In this document: one piece after another, positions 17,985 to 26,599 of the stretch
How positions within the stretch are numbered: the first letter of the stretch is position 1
How the letters are laid out: every line of letters starts with the position of its first letter
From: Hyphomicrobiales bacterium
GTDB lineage: Bacteria; Pseudomonadota; Alphaproteobacteria; Rhizobiales; Beijerinckiaceae
Length of the DNA stretch: 64,000 bases
Assembly: GCA_930633525.1 (NCBI GenBank)
Contig: CAKNFP010000001.1
Location: forward strand, 3,140,001 to 3,204,000
Direction of reading: 5' to 3'
Translations under genes and position numbers: made by a program
The notes under the pieces: generated by a model
Databases searched by the model: none
What the model saw: only the letters and a program-made list of their open reading frames with translations
What the model was told of the DNA's origin: nothing

Positions 17985-18488
17985 ATGGACGTGCCGAGCC
18001 AGAACCAACCATCCGCGACCTTGCACGAACGCGCCGCGATCGTGCGGGACGCCGCCGAGAAGATCGGCCTCACCCTCGACATCCATGTGACGACCGAGAC
18101 GACACGCACCGCCGAGGAGGCGGCAGTCGTGCATGGCGTGGCGGTTGGGCAGATCGTCAAATCCCTCATCTTCGAGGGTGCGGAGACAGGCAAGCCATAC
18201 CTCTTTCTCGTGTCCGGGCAGAACCGCGTCAACGAGACCGGTATCACCGCGATCCTCGGCGAGGGGCTGCGGCGCCCGAACGCCGCCCGCGTGCGCGCGC
18301 TGACCGGCTTTGCGATCGGCGGCATCCCGCCCTTCGGCCACACGACTGAAATGGCGACCTATATCGATCGGGACCTCATGGCCTTCGACGTGGTCTGGGC
18401 GGCGGCCGGCACGCCCTTCGCCAATTTTCCCATAGCGCCGCAGGATCTGGCGGAGGCGCTCAAGGCACCGCTCATCGCCGTGACGTGA
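17985..18488 (+). CDS. YbaK/EbsC-type aminoacyl-tRNA deacylase
   Basis: A 167-residue protein of the YbaK/ProX editing family, which hydrolyses mischarged aminoacyl-tRNAs in trans. Visible marks are the conserved Lys in VGQIVKSLIFEG near residue 57, the SGQNRVNE segment, and the GFAIGGIPPFGH loop near residue 108 (the GxxxP catalytic loop). Which mischarged tRNA is edited cannot be told. The gene ends within the convergent acyltransferase gene (17-bp overlap). Confidence 0.9.
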   Translation: MDVPSQNQPSATLHERAAIVRDAAEKIGLTLDIHVTTETTRTAEEAAVVHGVAVGQIVKSLIFEGAETGKPYLFLVSGQNRVNETGITAILGEGLRRPNAARVRALTGFAIGGIPPFGHTTEMATYIDRDLMAFDVVWAAAGTPFANFPIAPQDLAEALKAPLIAVT

Positions 18489-19551
18489 GTCGCGCCCGCA
18501 AATATTGGTGGAGCGGCCGCTCGAGCCACTGGTAGACGACGACAGCCAGAACGCTCGCGGCCACGACACAGGCCGCCACGAAGCCCCAGGGGCCGAGCCA
18601 CGCGCCGAGCGGACTGCGCGCGAAGACCTCGCGCAGCGCGCGGATCGCGAAGGGATGCAGCAGGTAGAGAGCGTAGGAGGCATCGCCCATCGCGACCAGG
18701 GCCCGCTCCACAGCGGGCGGGCGCTCATTCGGCCGCCCGAGCACGGCGGCCGCCACCAGCATCGCGGCGGGCCCGCCATAGCCGATGAACTGCGGCAGGG
18801 CCGTGCCATCGGCGGCCGACAGGTCGAGGTGCAGCAGGCCGAAGCCGGCGGCGACCAGCACGACCCGTGCCACGCCGCCAAGGCGCAGGCCTGTCTCGCG
18901 GATCATGGCGACGCCCATCCCGAGCACGAATTCGAGCACGATGGGATCGGACCAATAGGCAACCGGCAGCGGCCAGACGATGAACGGACGAGAAGCGACC
19001 AGTATGGCGAGGCCGAGCGAGACCGCGAGCACCGCGTGGCGGCGAGGCAAGGCGATGGCGGCCGCGAAGACGAGATAGAAGAACATCTCGAAATTGAGCG
19101 TCCAGCCCAGCGAATAGATGGGTTGCACCGCACCGCCGGCCCGCATCGTGGGGATGAAGAGATAGGACGCCACGATCTGCCAGAGGCTTGGCCAGCCACT
19201 GTTCAGCACCTGCGGCAGCACGACCGCCACGGCCAGATAAAGGGTCGTCACACCCCAATAGAGCGGCACGATGCGCACGATGCGCCGGCTCAGGAAGGTG
19301 CTCCACGCCCCCGCCGCGCCAAACAGCGGGCGGGAGGCATGCACCATGACAAAGCCGGAGATGACGAAGAAGATATCGACGCCCGACAGCCACGGCAGGA
19401 GGTGGCTTGATGTGAAGGTCAGTCCCAGCCGTTCTGCAAGCGCGCCCGCGTCGTATTGCGCGTGATGCACCACGACCATCAGCGCCGCGAGCGCGCGTAG
19501 CACCTGCACGGCAAGCAGCCTGTCGGCACGGCGCCCACCCCCGTCAGCCAT
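18472..19551 (-). CDS. acyltransferase-3 family membrane protein
   Basis: A 359-residue polytopic protein (about ten helices) of the acyltransferase-3 family, which O-acylates cell-surface sugars such as exopolysaccharide, LPS or Nod-factor-type glycans. The N-terminus carries LRALAALMVVVHHAQYD, with the conserved catalytic His, and SGVDIFFVISGFVM, the family signature. ATG 19551 shares its A with the TGA stop of cobB (TGATG), so translation is coupled to cobB even though no role in cobalamin synthesis is known. The longer frame upstream is antisense noise within cobB. Confidence 0.88.
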   Translation of the reverse strand: MADGGGRRADRLLAVQVLRALAALMVVVHHAQYDAGALAERLGLTFTSSHLLPWLSGVDIFFVISGFVMVHASRPLFGAAGAWSTFLSRRIVRIVPLYWGVTTLYLAVAVVLPQVLNSGWPSLWQIVASYLFIPTMRAGGAVQPIYSLGWTLNFEMFFYLVFAAAIALPRRHAVLAVSLGLAILVASRPFIVWPLPVAYWSDPIVLEFVLGMGVAMIRETGLRLGGVARVVLVAAGFGLLHLDLSAADGTALPQFIGYGGPAAMLVAAAVLGRPNERPPAVERALVAMGDASYALYLLHPFAIRALREVFARSPLGAWLGPWGFVAACVVAASVLAVVVYQWLERPLHQYLRARLTSRR

Positions 19552-20882
19552 CAGGACACGACCTCGATGACGTGAAAGAAGGAGCCGGAGACATGGTCGA
19601 CCTTGTGCCCGGCCGGCGCGAGCCTGTTGCCATAGGCATCCCCGACCTCGGCCAACGGCGTCGGCCCCGGTGGTGACAGGATGCTGGCGTAGTGGAACTC
19701 GTGGCCCCGCGCCACCGCGCCGGCGGGCGCGAAGGGTGTCGGCGCCAGGAAGGTGGCGATGCGATAGCCGAGATTGAGCTTGCGCCTGGCAAAGCTCGTC
19801 ACAAGTGGCAGCAGCCCCGTCATCGCGTGGCTGACGCCCTCGGCATCGACCAGCGCCTCGCCGAGCACCATGTAGCCGCCGCATTCGCCATGGACGGGAC
19901 GGGTAGCGGCAAAAGCGGCAAGGCCTTCACGAAAACGCCCATTGGCCGCAAGCCGGCCAGCATGGAGTTCGGGATAGCCCCCTGGCAGCCAGCAGACGTC
20001 GCAATCGGCGGCGGGGGCCTCGTCGGCGAGCGGCGAGAACGGCACCAGTTCGGCGCCGGCCGCCCGCCAGCCCATCGCGATATGCGGGTAAACGAAGGAG
20101 AAAGCCGCGTCGTCGGCGATCGCGATGCGCTGGCCCGGCGGCGGCACGGCAAGGCGCGTGCCCGCAGGCGCGGCAGGGCGCTTGCTGCTCCGCGCCAATG
20201 CCCGCACGGCGGCGAGGTCGATATGCGCTTCGACGAGATCGGCGAGGCCGTCGAGCCGGGTCTCCAACTCCGCTGTCTCGCGTGCCTGCACGAGCCCGAG
20301 ATGCCGCTCCGGCAATGTCACCTCGCCGCGCGGAAGAGCGCCGAGCACCGGCAGGCCGATGGCCTCGATCGCCTCACCCGCGAGACGTCTGTGGCGCTCG
20401 CTGCCGACCTTGTTCAGGATCACCCCGCCGATGGTGATGCGGGGGTCATAGCGGGCCGCACCGAGCGCCATGGCGGCGGCCGACTGCGACTGGCCGGAGA
20501 CATCGAGCACCAGCAGCACGGGCCAGCCCATCAGGGCCGCGATGTCGGCGCTGGAGCCGCTTCTCCCCGCCTCGGCCGGCACGCCGTCGAACAGGCCCAT
20601 CAGCCCTTCCGCCAGCACGAGGTCGGCGTCAGTGGCCTGGCCGGCGATGAGCGCGCCGAGAAGATCGGCGCCCATCGCCCAGCTGTCGAGATTGACGCCG
20701 CCGCGCCCCGCCGCCACCGCATGGAAGGCGGGGTCGATATAGTCCGGACCGCATTTCACCGGCGCGACCTTGAGCCCACGGCGGGCAAAAGCGCGCATCA
20801 GCCCCAGCGTCACGGTGGTCTTGCCGGCCCCGGAACGCGGCGCGGCGATGAGGAGGCCTGGCGCGGTCGTCGGTCCCGTCAT
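19551..20882 (-). CDS. cobB: hydrogenobyrinic acid a,c-diamide synthase CobB
   Basis: Amidates the a and c carboxylates of hydrogenobyrinic acid using glutamine and ATP, the step before cobalt insertion. The N-terminal dethiobiotin-synthetase-like domain has the P-loop APRSGAGKTTVTLGLM near residues 13-29 and KCGPDYIDPAFH near residue 43. The C-terminal class I glutamine amidotransferase domain has GGYPELHAG and the nucleophile elbow HGECGGYMVLGEAL near residue 335. At 443 residues it is full length. Its ATG overlaps the cobA stop by four bases (ATGA). Confidence 0.96.
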   Translation of the reverse strand: MTGPTTAPGLLIAAPRSGAGKTTVTLGLMRAFARRGLKVAPVKCGPDYIDPAFHAVAAGRGGVNLDSWAMGADLLGALIAGQATDADLVLAEGLMGLFDGVPAEAGRSGSSADIAALMGWPVLLVLDVSGQSQSAAAMALGAARYDPRITIGGVILNKVGSERHRRLAGEAIEAIGLPVLGALPRGEVTLPERHLGLVQARETAELETRLDGLADLVEAHIDLAAVRALARSSKRPAAPAGTRLAVPPPGQRIAIADDAAFSFVYPHIAMGWRAAGAELVPFSPLADEAPAADCDVCWLPGGYPELHAGRLAANGRFREGLAAFAATRPVHGECGGYMVLGEALVDAEGVSHAMTGLLPLVTSFARRKLNLGYRIATFLAPTPFAPAGAVARGHEFHYASILSPPGPTPLAEVGDAYGNRLAPAGHKVDHVSGSFFHVIEVVS

Positions 20883-21700
20883 GGCGACCCCGCCCTTGTC
20901 CCGGCGGTGAGCCCCGCCCTCAGCCCGACGATGGAGCCGATGGCGACGATCGACGGCGCCTCGATGCCGGCCCCGGCCAAAGCGTCGGCGGCCCCGGCCA
21001 GCGTTGTTTCCAGGATCTGTTCCGAGGGTAGCGTAGCGGAAGCGACGATGGCGACCGGCGTCGTCGGATCGGCCCCTCCGGCGATGAGCGCCTGCGCGAT
21101 ACGCGGCAGGTTCGCCACCGCCATGTAGAGGACAAGCGGCTGGCGCAGGCGGGCGAGCGTCGCCCAGTCGAGATCTTCCTCCGAGCCCGCCGCCGCATGG
21201 CCCGTGGCGAGCACCACGGCTTGATTCGTGCCGCGTGTCGTCGCGGGAATGAGAGCGCTGGCGAGCCCGCCAAGCCCAGATGTCACACCCGGTACGACGC
21301 GAAAGGGAATGCCGGCTTCCACCAGTGCCAGCGCTTCCTCACCACCGCGACCGAAGACGAATGGGTCCCCGCCCTTCAGCCGCAGGACACGCCTGCCCTC
21401 CCGGGCCAGGACGATGAGCCGCCGGGTGATGTCGGCCTGCTGCGGCGAGGGCTTGCCACCGCGCTTGCCGGCGAATTCGAGGAGCGCATCCGGCCGCGCA
21501 AGGCCGAGCACCCGCTTGTCGACAAGGGCGTCATAGACAATGGCATCCGCCGCGGCCAAGGCATTGATCGCGTGCAGTGTCAGGAGCCCGGGATCGCCCG
21601 GCCCCGCGCCCACGAGCCACACCGTGCCCGGCGCGAAAGCGGGCGTCAGCGATTGCAGGGCGACAGGCAGGGAGGCTGGACTGGCGGAGGGTGGCATCAT
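20879..21700 (-). CDS. cobA: uroporphyrinogen-III C-methyltransferase CobA
   Basis: SAM-dependent methyltransferase converting uroporphyrinogen III to precorrin-2, the branch point into cobalamin and siroheme. The motifs are VWLVGAGPGDPGLLTLHA near residue 28, RLKGGDPFVFGRGGEE near 105 and VPGVTSG near 135. At 273 residues from ATG 21700 it is a standalone CobA with no CysG N-terminal domain. It is followed by cobB with a four-base overlap. Its upstream region shows no cobalamin riboswitch. In related genomes cobA commonly follows cobM directly; here a 7.5-kb transport/peptidase block intervenes. Confidence 0.95.
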   Translation of the reverse strand: MMPPSASPASLPVALQSLTPAFAPGTVWLVGAGPGDPGLLTLHAINALAAADAIVYDALVDKRVLGLARPDALLEFAGKRGGKPSPQQADITRRLIVLAREGRRVLRLKGGDPFVFGRGGEEALALVEAGIPFRVVPGVTSGLGGLASALIPATTRGTNQAVVLATGHAAAGSEEDLDWATLARLRQPLVLYMAVANLPRIAQALIAGGADPTTPVAIVASATLPSEQILETTLAGAADALAGAGIEAPSIVAIGSIVGLRAGLTAGTRAGSP

Positions 21701-21764
21701 CGCGCTGCTATAGACTGAATCGTGAGGGCGCGCACGAGGGGCGAATAATGGCGTTCGGCCCGAC

Positions 21765-21821
21765 GCGATCAACCTCGTCGCCCTCGCCTACGACATGAAG
21801 CGCGCGATAAAGCGCGCATGA
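21765..21821 (+). pseudogene. possible transposase C-terminal remnant
   Basis: Eighteen codons ending in TGA read AINLVALAYDMKRAIKRA, resembling the conserved C-terminal tail (N-x3-LAYN-x-KR) of DDE transposases of the IS5/IS1182 type. No further transposase sequence or inverted repeats are recognisable around it. It lies exactly between cobA and the dpp block, which would fit a decayed insertion boundary. The match is very short, so this is a weak call. Confidence 0.3.
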
Positions 21822-21978
21822 ACACCCCTGGCGCCCGCGCCGGGGCGCTACCAGCGCGCCGCAGCCTGCGCTGCGGACAGCCAAAATTCCCTGCTGCCCC
21901 CCATCAGTCCGCTAAACGTGAATTTCGCAACGATCCCCGCAAGGGGAGAGATCCGGGCCCGTTTCCCGCGGGATGCCC

Positions 21979-22815
21979 TCAAGCCCGTCCGCCCTCGCCG
22001 AGGCGGCGGTTGAAGGCATCGTTGAGGCCATCGCCGACAAGGTTCAGCGCGAGCACCGTCAGCGCGATGCAGAGGCCTGGCATCACGGTGGTCCACCAGG
22101 CAAGCCGCATGGCCGAGCGTGATGCGGCGATCATGTAGCCCCAACTGATGAGGTTGGGATCGCCGAGGCCGAGGAAGCTCAGCGCCGATTCCGTCAGGAT
22201 GGCGTTGGCGACCAGGATCGAGCCGATCACGATCACCGGCGACAGCGCATTGGGCGCAATCTCGCGGGTGATGATATGTGTCGTCGAGAACCCCTGGACG
22301 CGCGCCGCCTCCACGAATTCGGCCCGCCGCAGCACGAGGAATTCGGCGCGCACGATGCGCGCCACCTGCGGCCAGCTGATCAGCGCGATGCCGCAGATCG
22401 TGGCCGTGACGCTGGGGCGCATCAGGGCGATCAGCACCATGAGCAGGATGAAGCTCGGGATGATCTGGAAGAACTCCGTGAAACGCATGATCGCGTCATC
22501 GATCCAGCGCCCGAAATAGCCGGCAACGGCACCCAGCACCGCGCCGATGACGATGGCCAACAAGGCCGACAGGAGCCCGATCGTCAGCGAGACACGCGCG
22601 CCATAGGCAAGGCCCGCCGCAACATTGCGGCCCAGCATGTCGCTGCCAGCGATGAGATTCGGTGAACCGGGCGGCCTGAGCGGCGCGCCCGCGATGGCAA
22701 GGGGATTGCCGGGATAGATGACCGGCGCCAGCAGGGCGAAGGCCAGGATCGCCAGGAAAGCGAGGAGGCCGATGACGGCGGTGCCATTGCGGAGGAAGCG
22801 GCGAAGGGCACTCAT
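21979..22815 (-). CDS. dppC: peptide/nickel-type ABC transporter permease (DppC-like)
   Basis: A 278-residue inner-membrane permease of the oligopeptide/dipeptide/nickel importer family. It has an N-terminal helix, the AGSDMLGRNVAAGLAYGARVSL segment characteristic of DppC/OppC, five further helices, and the EAA loop EFVEAARVQGFSTTHIITREIAPNALSP that docks the ATPase. Its ATG overlaps the dppB stop by four bases. No ATP-binding subunit is encoded in this cluster, so it must borrow one or use one encoded elsewhere. Confidence 0.92.
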   Translation of the reverse strand: MSALRRFLRNGTAVIGLLAFLAILAFALLAPVIYPGNPLAIAGAPLRPPGSPNLIAGSDMLGRNVAAGLAYGARVSLTIGLLSALLAIVIGAVLGAVAGYFGRWIDDAIMRFTEFFQIIPSFILLMVLIALMRPSVTATICGIALISWPQVARIVRAEFLVLRRAEFVEAARVQGFSTTHIITREIAPNALSPVIVIGSILVANAILTESALSFLGLGDPNLISWGYMIAASRSAMRLAWWTTVMPGLCIALTVLALNLVGDGLNDAFNRRLGEGGRA

Positions 22816-23792
22816 TTGCCGAGCTCCATGCGCGGGTCGAGCACCACATAGAGGAGATCGGTCAGAAGATTGAAGAGCACCACGAGAACCGACGTGAAGA
22901 TGAAGATGCCGATGAGCAGATTGTTGTCACGCGCGATGAGCGCGTCATAGGCGAGCCGCCCGATGCCGGGCCAGGAGAACACCGTCTCGACCAAGACCGT
23001 CCCGCCGATCAGGGCTGAGGTCTGCAGGCCCGCATAGGTGACGACGGGGATGAGCGCATTGCGCAGCACGTGGCGTATGAACAGGCGCGTCTCCGAGATC
23101 CCCTTGGCGCGCGCCGTGCGGACGAAATCGAGGTTGACGACCTCGAGCATCGCGGCGCGCGTCAGCCGCGCGTAGATCGCGGCGAAGAAGAGGCCGAGCG
23201 TCAGCGCCGGGAGGACGAGATGCCGCCCAATGTCGAGCGCCCGCGCCATCGGCGCCGGATCCCCGCCCATCGTCTCGATGCCGAAGGCCGGCAGCCAGCC
23301 GAGATGGACCGAGAACGTCAGAACGAGCACGAGACCCAGCCAATAGGAGGGCATGGCGTAGAAGGCCATGAGAAAGATGCGCAGGATGCCGTCGACAAGC
23401 CGGCCGGCATATTTCGCGGACACCGCGCCGACAAAAATCCCGATGACGAGCGAGACGACGATGACGACACCAGCTAGGAGAAGCGTCGCCGGCAGGCGCT
23501 CCATGATGAGATCATAGACCGGTTGCCGCTTCTGATAGGAAAAGCCGAGATCACCGACACCGACCTTGGCGAGATAGATGCCGAACTGGGTCAGCACCGG
23601 CTTGTCGAGGCCAAACTCCCTCCGGAGATCAGCCACATATTGCGGGTCGCTGTAACCGGTCTCACCGGCTATCGCCATCGCCGCATCGCCCGGCGCGAGC
23701 CGCACGAGGAAAAACGAGAGAAACACCACGCCAACGACAACCATCGCGGCTTGAACAACACGACGCGCGAGAAAGGCCGCTTTCGTGGACAT
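22812..23792 (-). CDS. dppB: peptide/nickel-type ABC transporter permease (DppB-like)
   Basis: A 326-residue inner-membrane permease partner of DppC. Six helices are evident. The N-terminal FLSFFLVRLAPGDAAMAIAG segment and the EAA loop DFVRTARAKGISETRLFIRHVLRNALIP are typical of DppB/OppB. ATG 23792 is chosen over the in-frame upstream start because AAGGAGAAAGA immediately precedes it. It lies 124 bp downstream of the binding-protein gene. Confidence 0.92.
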   Translation of the reverse strand: MSTKAAFLARRVVQAAMVVVGVVFLSFFLVRLAPGDAAMAIAGETGYSDPQYVADLRREFGLDKPVLTQFGIYLAKVGVGDLGFSYQKRQPVYDLIMERLPATLLLAGVVIVVSLVIGIFVGAVSAKYAGRLVDGILRIFLMAFYAMPSYWLGLVLVLTFSVHLGWLPAFGIETMGGDPAPMARALDIGRHLVLPALTLGLFFAAIYARLTRAAMLEVVNLDFVRTARAKGISETRLFIRHVLRNALIPVVTYAGLQTSALIGGTVLVETVFSWPGIGRLAYDALIARDNNLLIGIFIFTSVLVVLFNLLTDLLYVVLDPRMELGK

Positions 23793-23916
23793 TCTTTCTC
23801 CTTGTGCGAAACACAAACGGGAAAAACAGGCGCGGCCGGCAGGCTGCCTGCACAGACGACGTGAGCGGGACTTTCAAGAAGACAATCCCGCTTCGCAGAA
23901 TGGGCCGTCGGACAAG

Positions 23917-25530
23917 CTATGCGGGCTTGGCGGCGCCGAAACCGTCGCAGGGTCCATTCGGCCCCAACACCACATCCTTGAACTTCTTGGCGTGGAAGAG
24001 CGGCTTGCGGCGCTCATACATCCACAGCATGGCGACGTCCTCGGTGAGGATCTTCTGCAACTCGCTGTAAGCGGCCTGCGCATCCTCGCGCTTCACCGAC
24101 GTCGCGCCCTTCTGCAGGAGCTCATCGACCTTCGGGTTGGAATAACCTTGCGTATTCGTCTGGGGCACGCCCTTGCGGATATTGTTTGACAGGAAGAAAC
24201 GCGACATGCCGATGGCAGGATCACCGAACTGCCCGTAGCTGTTCCACATCACGTCGTAGTCCCAGTCGCCATTTCGCTTGTAGAACGTGGCGACGTCCGT
24301 GGACTGCAGTTCGACGTCGAGGCCGACATCCGCAAGGGCCTGTTTCGAATATTCGCCCGCACGGCGCCACGGGCCATCCTGGTTCGGGAGCATCAGAACC
24401 GAGAACTTGTGGCGCACGCCACCCGCGCCGGGCTTCAGCCCCATGTCGTCAAGCAACGCCTTGGCCTTGGCGGGCGAATATTCGTATTGGGTCAGGGCTT
24501 TGGGATCATAATAGGGAACAGTGGAGAAGATCGGGCTGTCGGCCACGCGGCCGAGGCCGAAATTCAGCTGATCGACCAGGAAATTGCGATCCATGGCATG
24601 CATGATCGCGGCCCGGAAGCGGCGATCGTTGAACGGCGCCATGCGCTGGTTGATCTCCATCAGCGTGATCTCGCCGACGGCGTCATAAGCATTCTGCACC
24701 ATGACGAGGCCAGGATTCTCACGGAAGCGCGGCACGTCGATCGGGTCGAGATCATCGCCGAAGGCCATGTCGACCGCGCCCGTCTCGAGAGCTACGGCGC
24801 GCTGCTCGGCCGAGGCAATGATGCGGAAATTGACTTCGTCGAGCCCGGGCTGGCCCTTGCGCCAGTAATTGTCATTGCGCACCAGCTTGATGAAATTACC
24901 CTTCGACCATTGGGCGAACTTGAAAGGTCCAGTACCGATCGGCGCTGTATTCGCGGGATTATTGCGATAATCAGTGCCCTCATAGATGTGAGCCGGCATC
25001 ATCGGCCCCGTAGAGGCCATGAAAGCCAGAATAAAGGCGTTGAAAGGCTCTTTGAGCTTGAAAACGACTTTGTGGTCACCTTCCGCCGTTATGGATTCAC
25101 AGCGATCCATCGCGGCGCGGCTGCGTGGATTGAGCTCACGCAGCATCTTCGCGCAGGTGAACACCACGTCTTTCGATGTGAACGGCTTGCCGTCATGCCA
25201 TTTGACGTCCGGCTCCAGCTCGAAGGTATAGACGAGGCCGTCGGGCGAGATGTCGAAGCTGCGCGCAAGGTTCGGCTGCGGCTTCAACTGCCAGTCGAAC
25301 AAAAGAAGCGACTCGTTGATGGACCCGCACACGGACTGTATGACGCTGGTGTTGAGCAGCGCGTAGTTAAGGGTCGCCGGTTCCACGTTGAGCATGGCAT
25401 TCAACACGCCGCTGCGTGTCTGCGCGAACACCCATTCCGGATAACCGGCCGCGGATGCCAGTGCCGCCGCGCCTCCCACAGACTGCAGAAACCCGCGCCG
25501 CGTCGCCAAAGAACGTCGTATCGTTTCCAT
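23917..25530 (-). CDS. peptide-binding protein, SBP family 5, Tat-exported
   Basis: The periplasmic substrate-binding component for the adjacent permeases, family 5 (DppA/OppA-like), 537 residues. The N-terminus holds a twin-arginine signal (TRRGFLQSVGGAAALASAAG), so it is probably exported folded by Tat. The family signature appears as MLNVEPATLNYALL, YTFELEPDVKWHDGKPFTSKDVVFT and a GTGPFKFAQWSKGN segment. The ligand is not deducible; the co-encoded M81 peptidase and aminotransferase suggest a peptide or amide-like compound. Upstream (25531-25687) is a possible operator. Confidence 0.92.
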   Translation of the reverse strand: METIRRSLATRRGFLQSVGGAAALASAAGYPEWVFAQTRSGVLNAMLNVEPATLNYALLNTSVIQSVCGSINESLLLFDWQLKPQPNLARSFDISPDGLVYTFELEPDVKWHDGKPFTSKDVVFTCAKMLRELNPRSRAAMDRCESITAEGDHKVVFKLKEPFNAFILAFMASTGPMMPAHIYEGTDYRNNPANTAPIGTGPFKFAQWSKGNFIKLVRNDNYWRKGQPGLDEVNFRIIASAEQRAVALETGAVDMAFGDDLDPIDVPRFRENPGLVMVQNAYDAVGEITLMEINQRMAPFNDRRFRAAIMHAMDRNFLVDQLNFGLGRVADSPIFSTVPYYDPKALTQYEYSPAKAKALLDDMGLKPGAGGVRHKFSVLMLPNQDGPWRRAGEYSKQALADVGLDVELQSTDVATFYKRNGDWDYDVMWNSYGQFGDPAIGMSRFFLSNNIRKGVPQTNTQGYSNPKVDELLQKGATSVKREDAQAAYSELQKILTEDVAMLWMYERRKPLFHAKKFKDVVLGPNGPCDGFGAAKPA

Positions 25531-25630
25531 GATCCAAGGTTCCCTCTGCTGCTCGGACCATCCGGGACGCCCTGGATTTCAAGCCATGCGCGGACGGGCC
25601 TCTTGGTTCGAAGCTAGGGAATGGCTCCAG

Positions 25631-25666
25631 TTCGTGTCAAGAACAGCACGTTTCTTCACACGAAAC
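25631..25666. promoter_or_regulatory. inverted repeats upstream of the peptide-binding protein gene
   Basis: TTCGTGT (25631-25637) pairs with ACACGAA (25658-25664), and GTTTC (25650-25654) pairs with GAAAC (25662-25666). The site lies about 100 bp upstream of the binding-protein start and just after the IclR gene. A related ACGAAAC is present in the iclR/aminotransferase intergenic region (26547-26553). It could be an IclR operator; no experiment or alignment backs this. Confidence 0.35.
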
Positions 25667-25687
25667 AGAAATCAAAAACCTTGAGGT

Positions 25688-26491
25688 TCAACCTGCCGCT
25701 GAGGCAACCGGCGGCGCCTCCGGAATATAGCCGAGCGCGGCGGAAACCGCCGCCGCCGCCTTGCGCAGCATGGCCACCGCCTCCACCGTGATTTCCGTGC
25801 TCATGCGCCGTTCGGGCGCCGAAAGGCTGAGGGCAGCCACGGGATAGGCGTCTTCATCGAAGATCGGCACCCCGATGCACATGGACCCATCCTCGTTCTC
25901 GCCGGTCTCGATGGCATAGCCACGGCGCCTGATATCGGCGAGTTGTCGCGTGAGGGCTGCCCGGTCGGTGACAGTGTTGATCGTCTTCAAATCCAGCGGC
26001 GTCGCCAGGAAGCTCTTGCGCTCGTCCTCGGGCAGAAAGGCGAGGATGGCCTTGCCGAGCGAGGTCGAATGCATGGGATGACGATCCCCCAGCCGGGCCT
26101 GCATCCTGAGGGCGCGCTTGGCTTCCAGCATTTCGACATAGACCACGTGGCCTTCGGAGACGATGGCCAGATTGATGGTCTCGTTGAAGATGTCGAGCAG
26201 CCGCTGCATCTCCGGCATCGCCAGCGTCCTCAGGCCGTGCAGGCTCTTGTCGATACGGGCGAGGCTGCGGAAGCGGCCGCCCACGCCATAGCGATCCTTC
26301 TGCGCATCATGGCGCAGGAACGAGGCGGCCGTCAGTGTCTGGAGGTAACGGAAGACGGTGGTCTTGGGCATCTTGAGCTCCGTCGCCACCTCGGTCAACG
26401 AGACGTCATGTCCCTTCTCGGCGACCAGCTCCAGCACCTTCAGCGCCTTGAACACGGGCTGCACGATGTAATTATTCGGCGTTGCTGGCAT
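25688..26491 (-). CDS. IclR family transcriptional regulator
   Basis: A 267-residue regulator with an N-terminal winged helix-turn-helix (SLTEVATELKMPKTTVFRYLQTL, about residues 32-54) and the C-terminal IclR effector domain (GHVVYVEMLEAKRALRMQARLGDRHPMHSTSLGKAILAF). ATG 26491 is the start by similarity; the frame extends upstream over the divergent aminotransferase start. It sits between the binding-protein gene (same strand, downstream) and the divergent aminotransferase, a classical arrangement for a local regulator of both. The effector is unknown and is probably the transported compound or its product. Confidence 0.9.
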   Translation of the reverse strand: MPATPNNYIVQPVFKALKVLELVAEKGHDVSLTEVATELKMPKTTVFRYLQTLTAASFLRHDAQKDRYGVGGRFRSLARIDKSLHGLRTLAMPEMQRLLDIFNETINLAIVSEGHVVYVEMLEAKRALRMQARLGDRHPMHSTSLGKAILAFLPEDERKSFLATPLDLKTINTVTDRAALTRQLADIRRRGYAIETGENEDGSMCIGVPIFDEDAYPVAALSLSAPERRMSTEITVEAVAMLRKAAAAVSAALGYIPEAPPVASAAG

Positions 26492-26599
26492 GGTCTTCGT
26501 CCTTGTCCGACAGAGCGCATCTGCGATATCAGATTTTTCCGCCGGACGAAACCAATGTTCCTTTACAAGAAAATGGAGCTTTGGTCTGCTTGACCCACG

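Noticed and set aside
21701..21978. A second cobalamin riboswitch upstream of cobA
   Set aside because: I looked for the GCTGCCCCCGCAACTG-type core box and the GCCAGGAGACCTGCC-type close on both strands and found neither.
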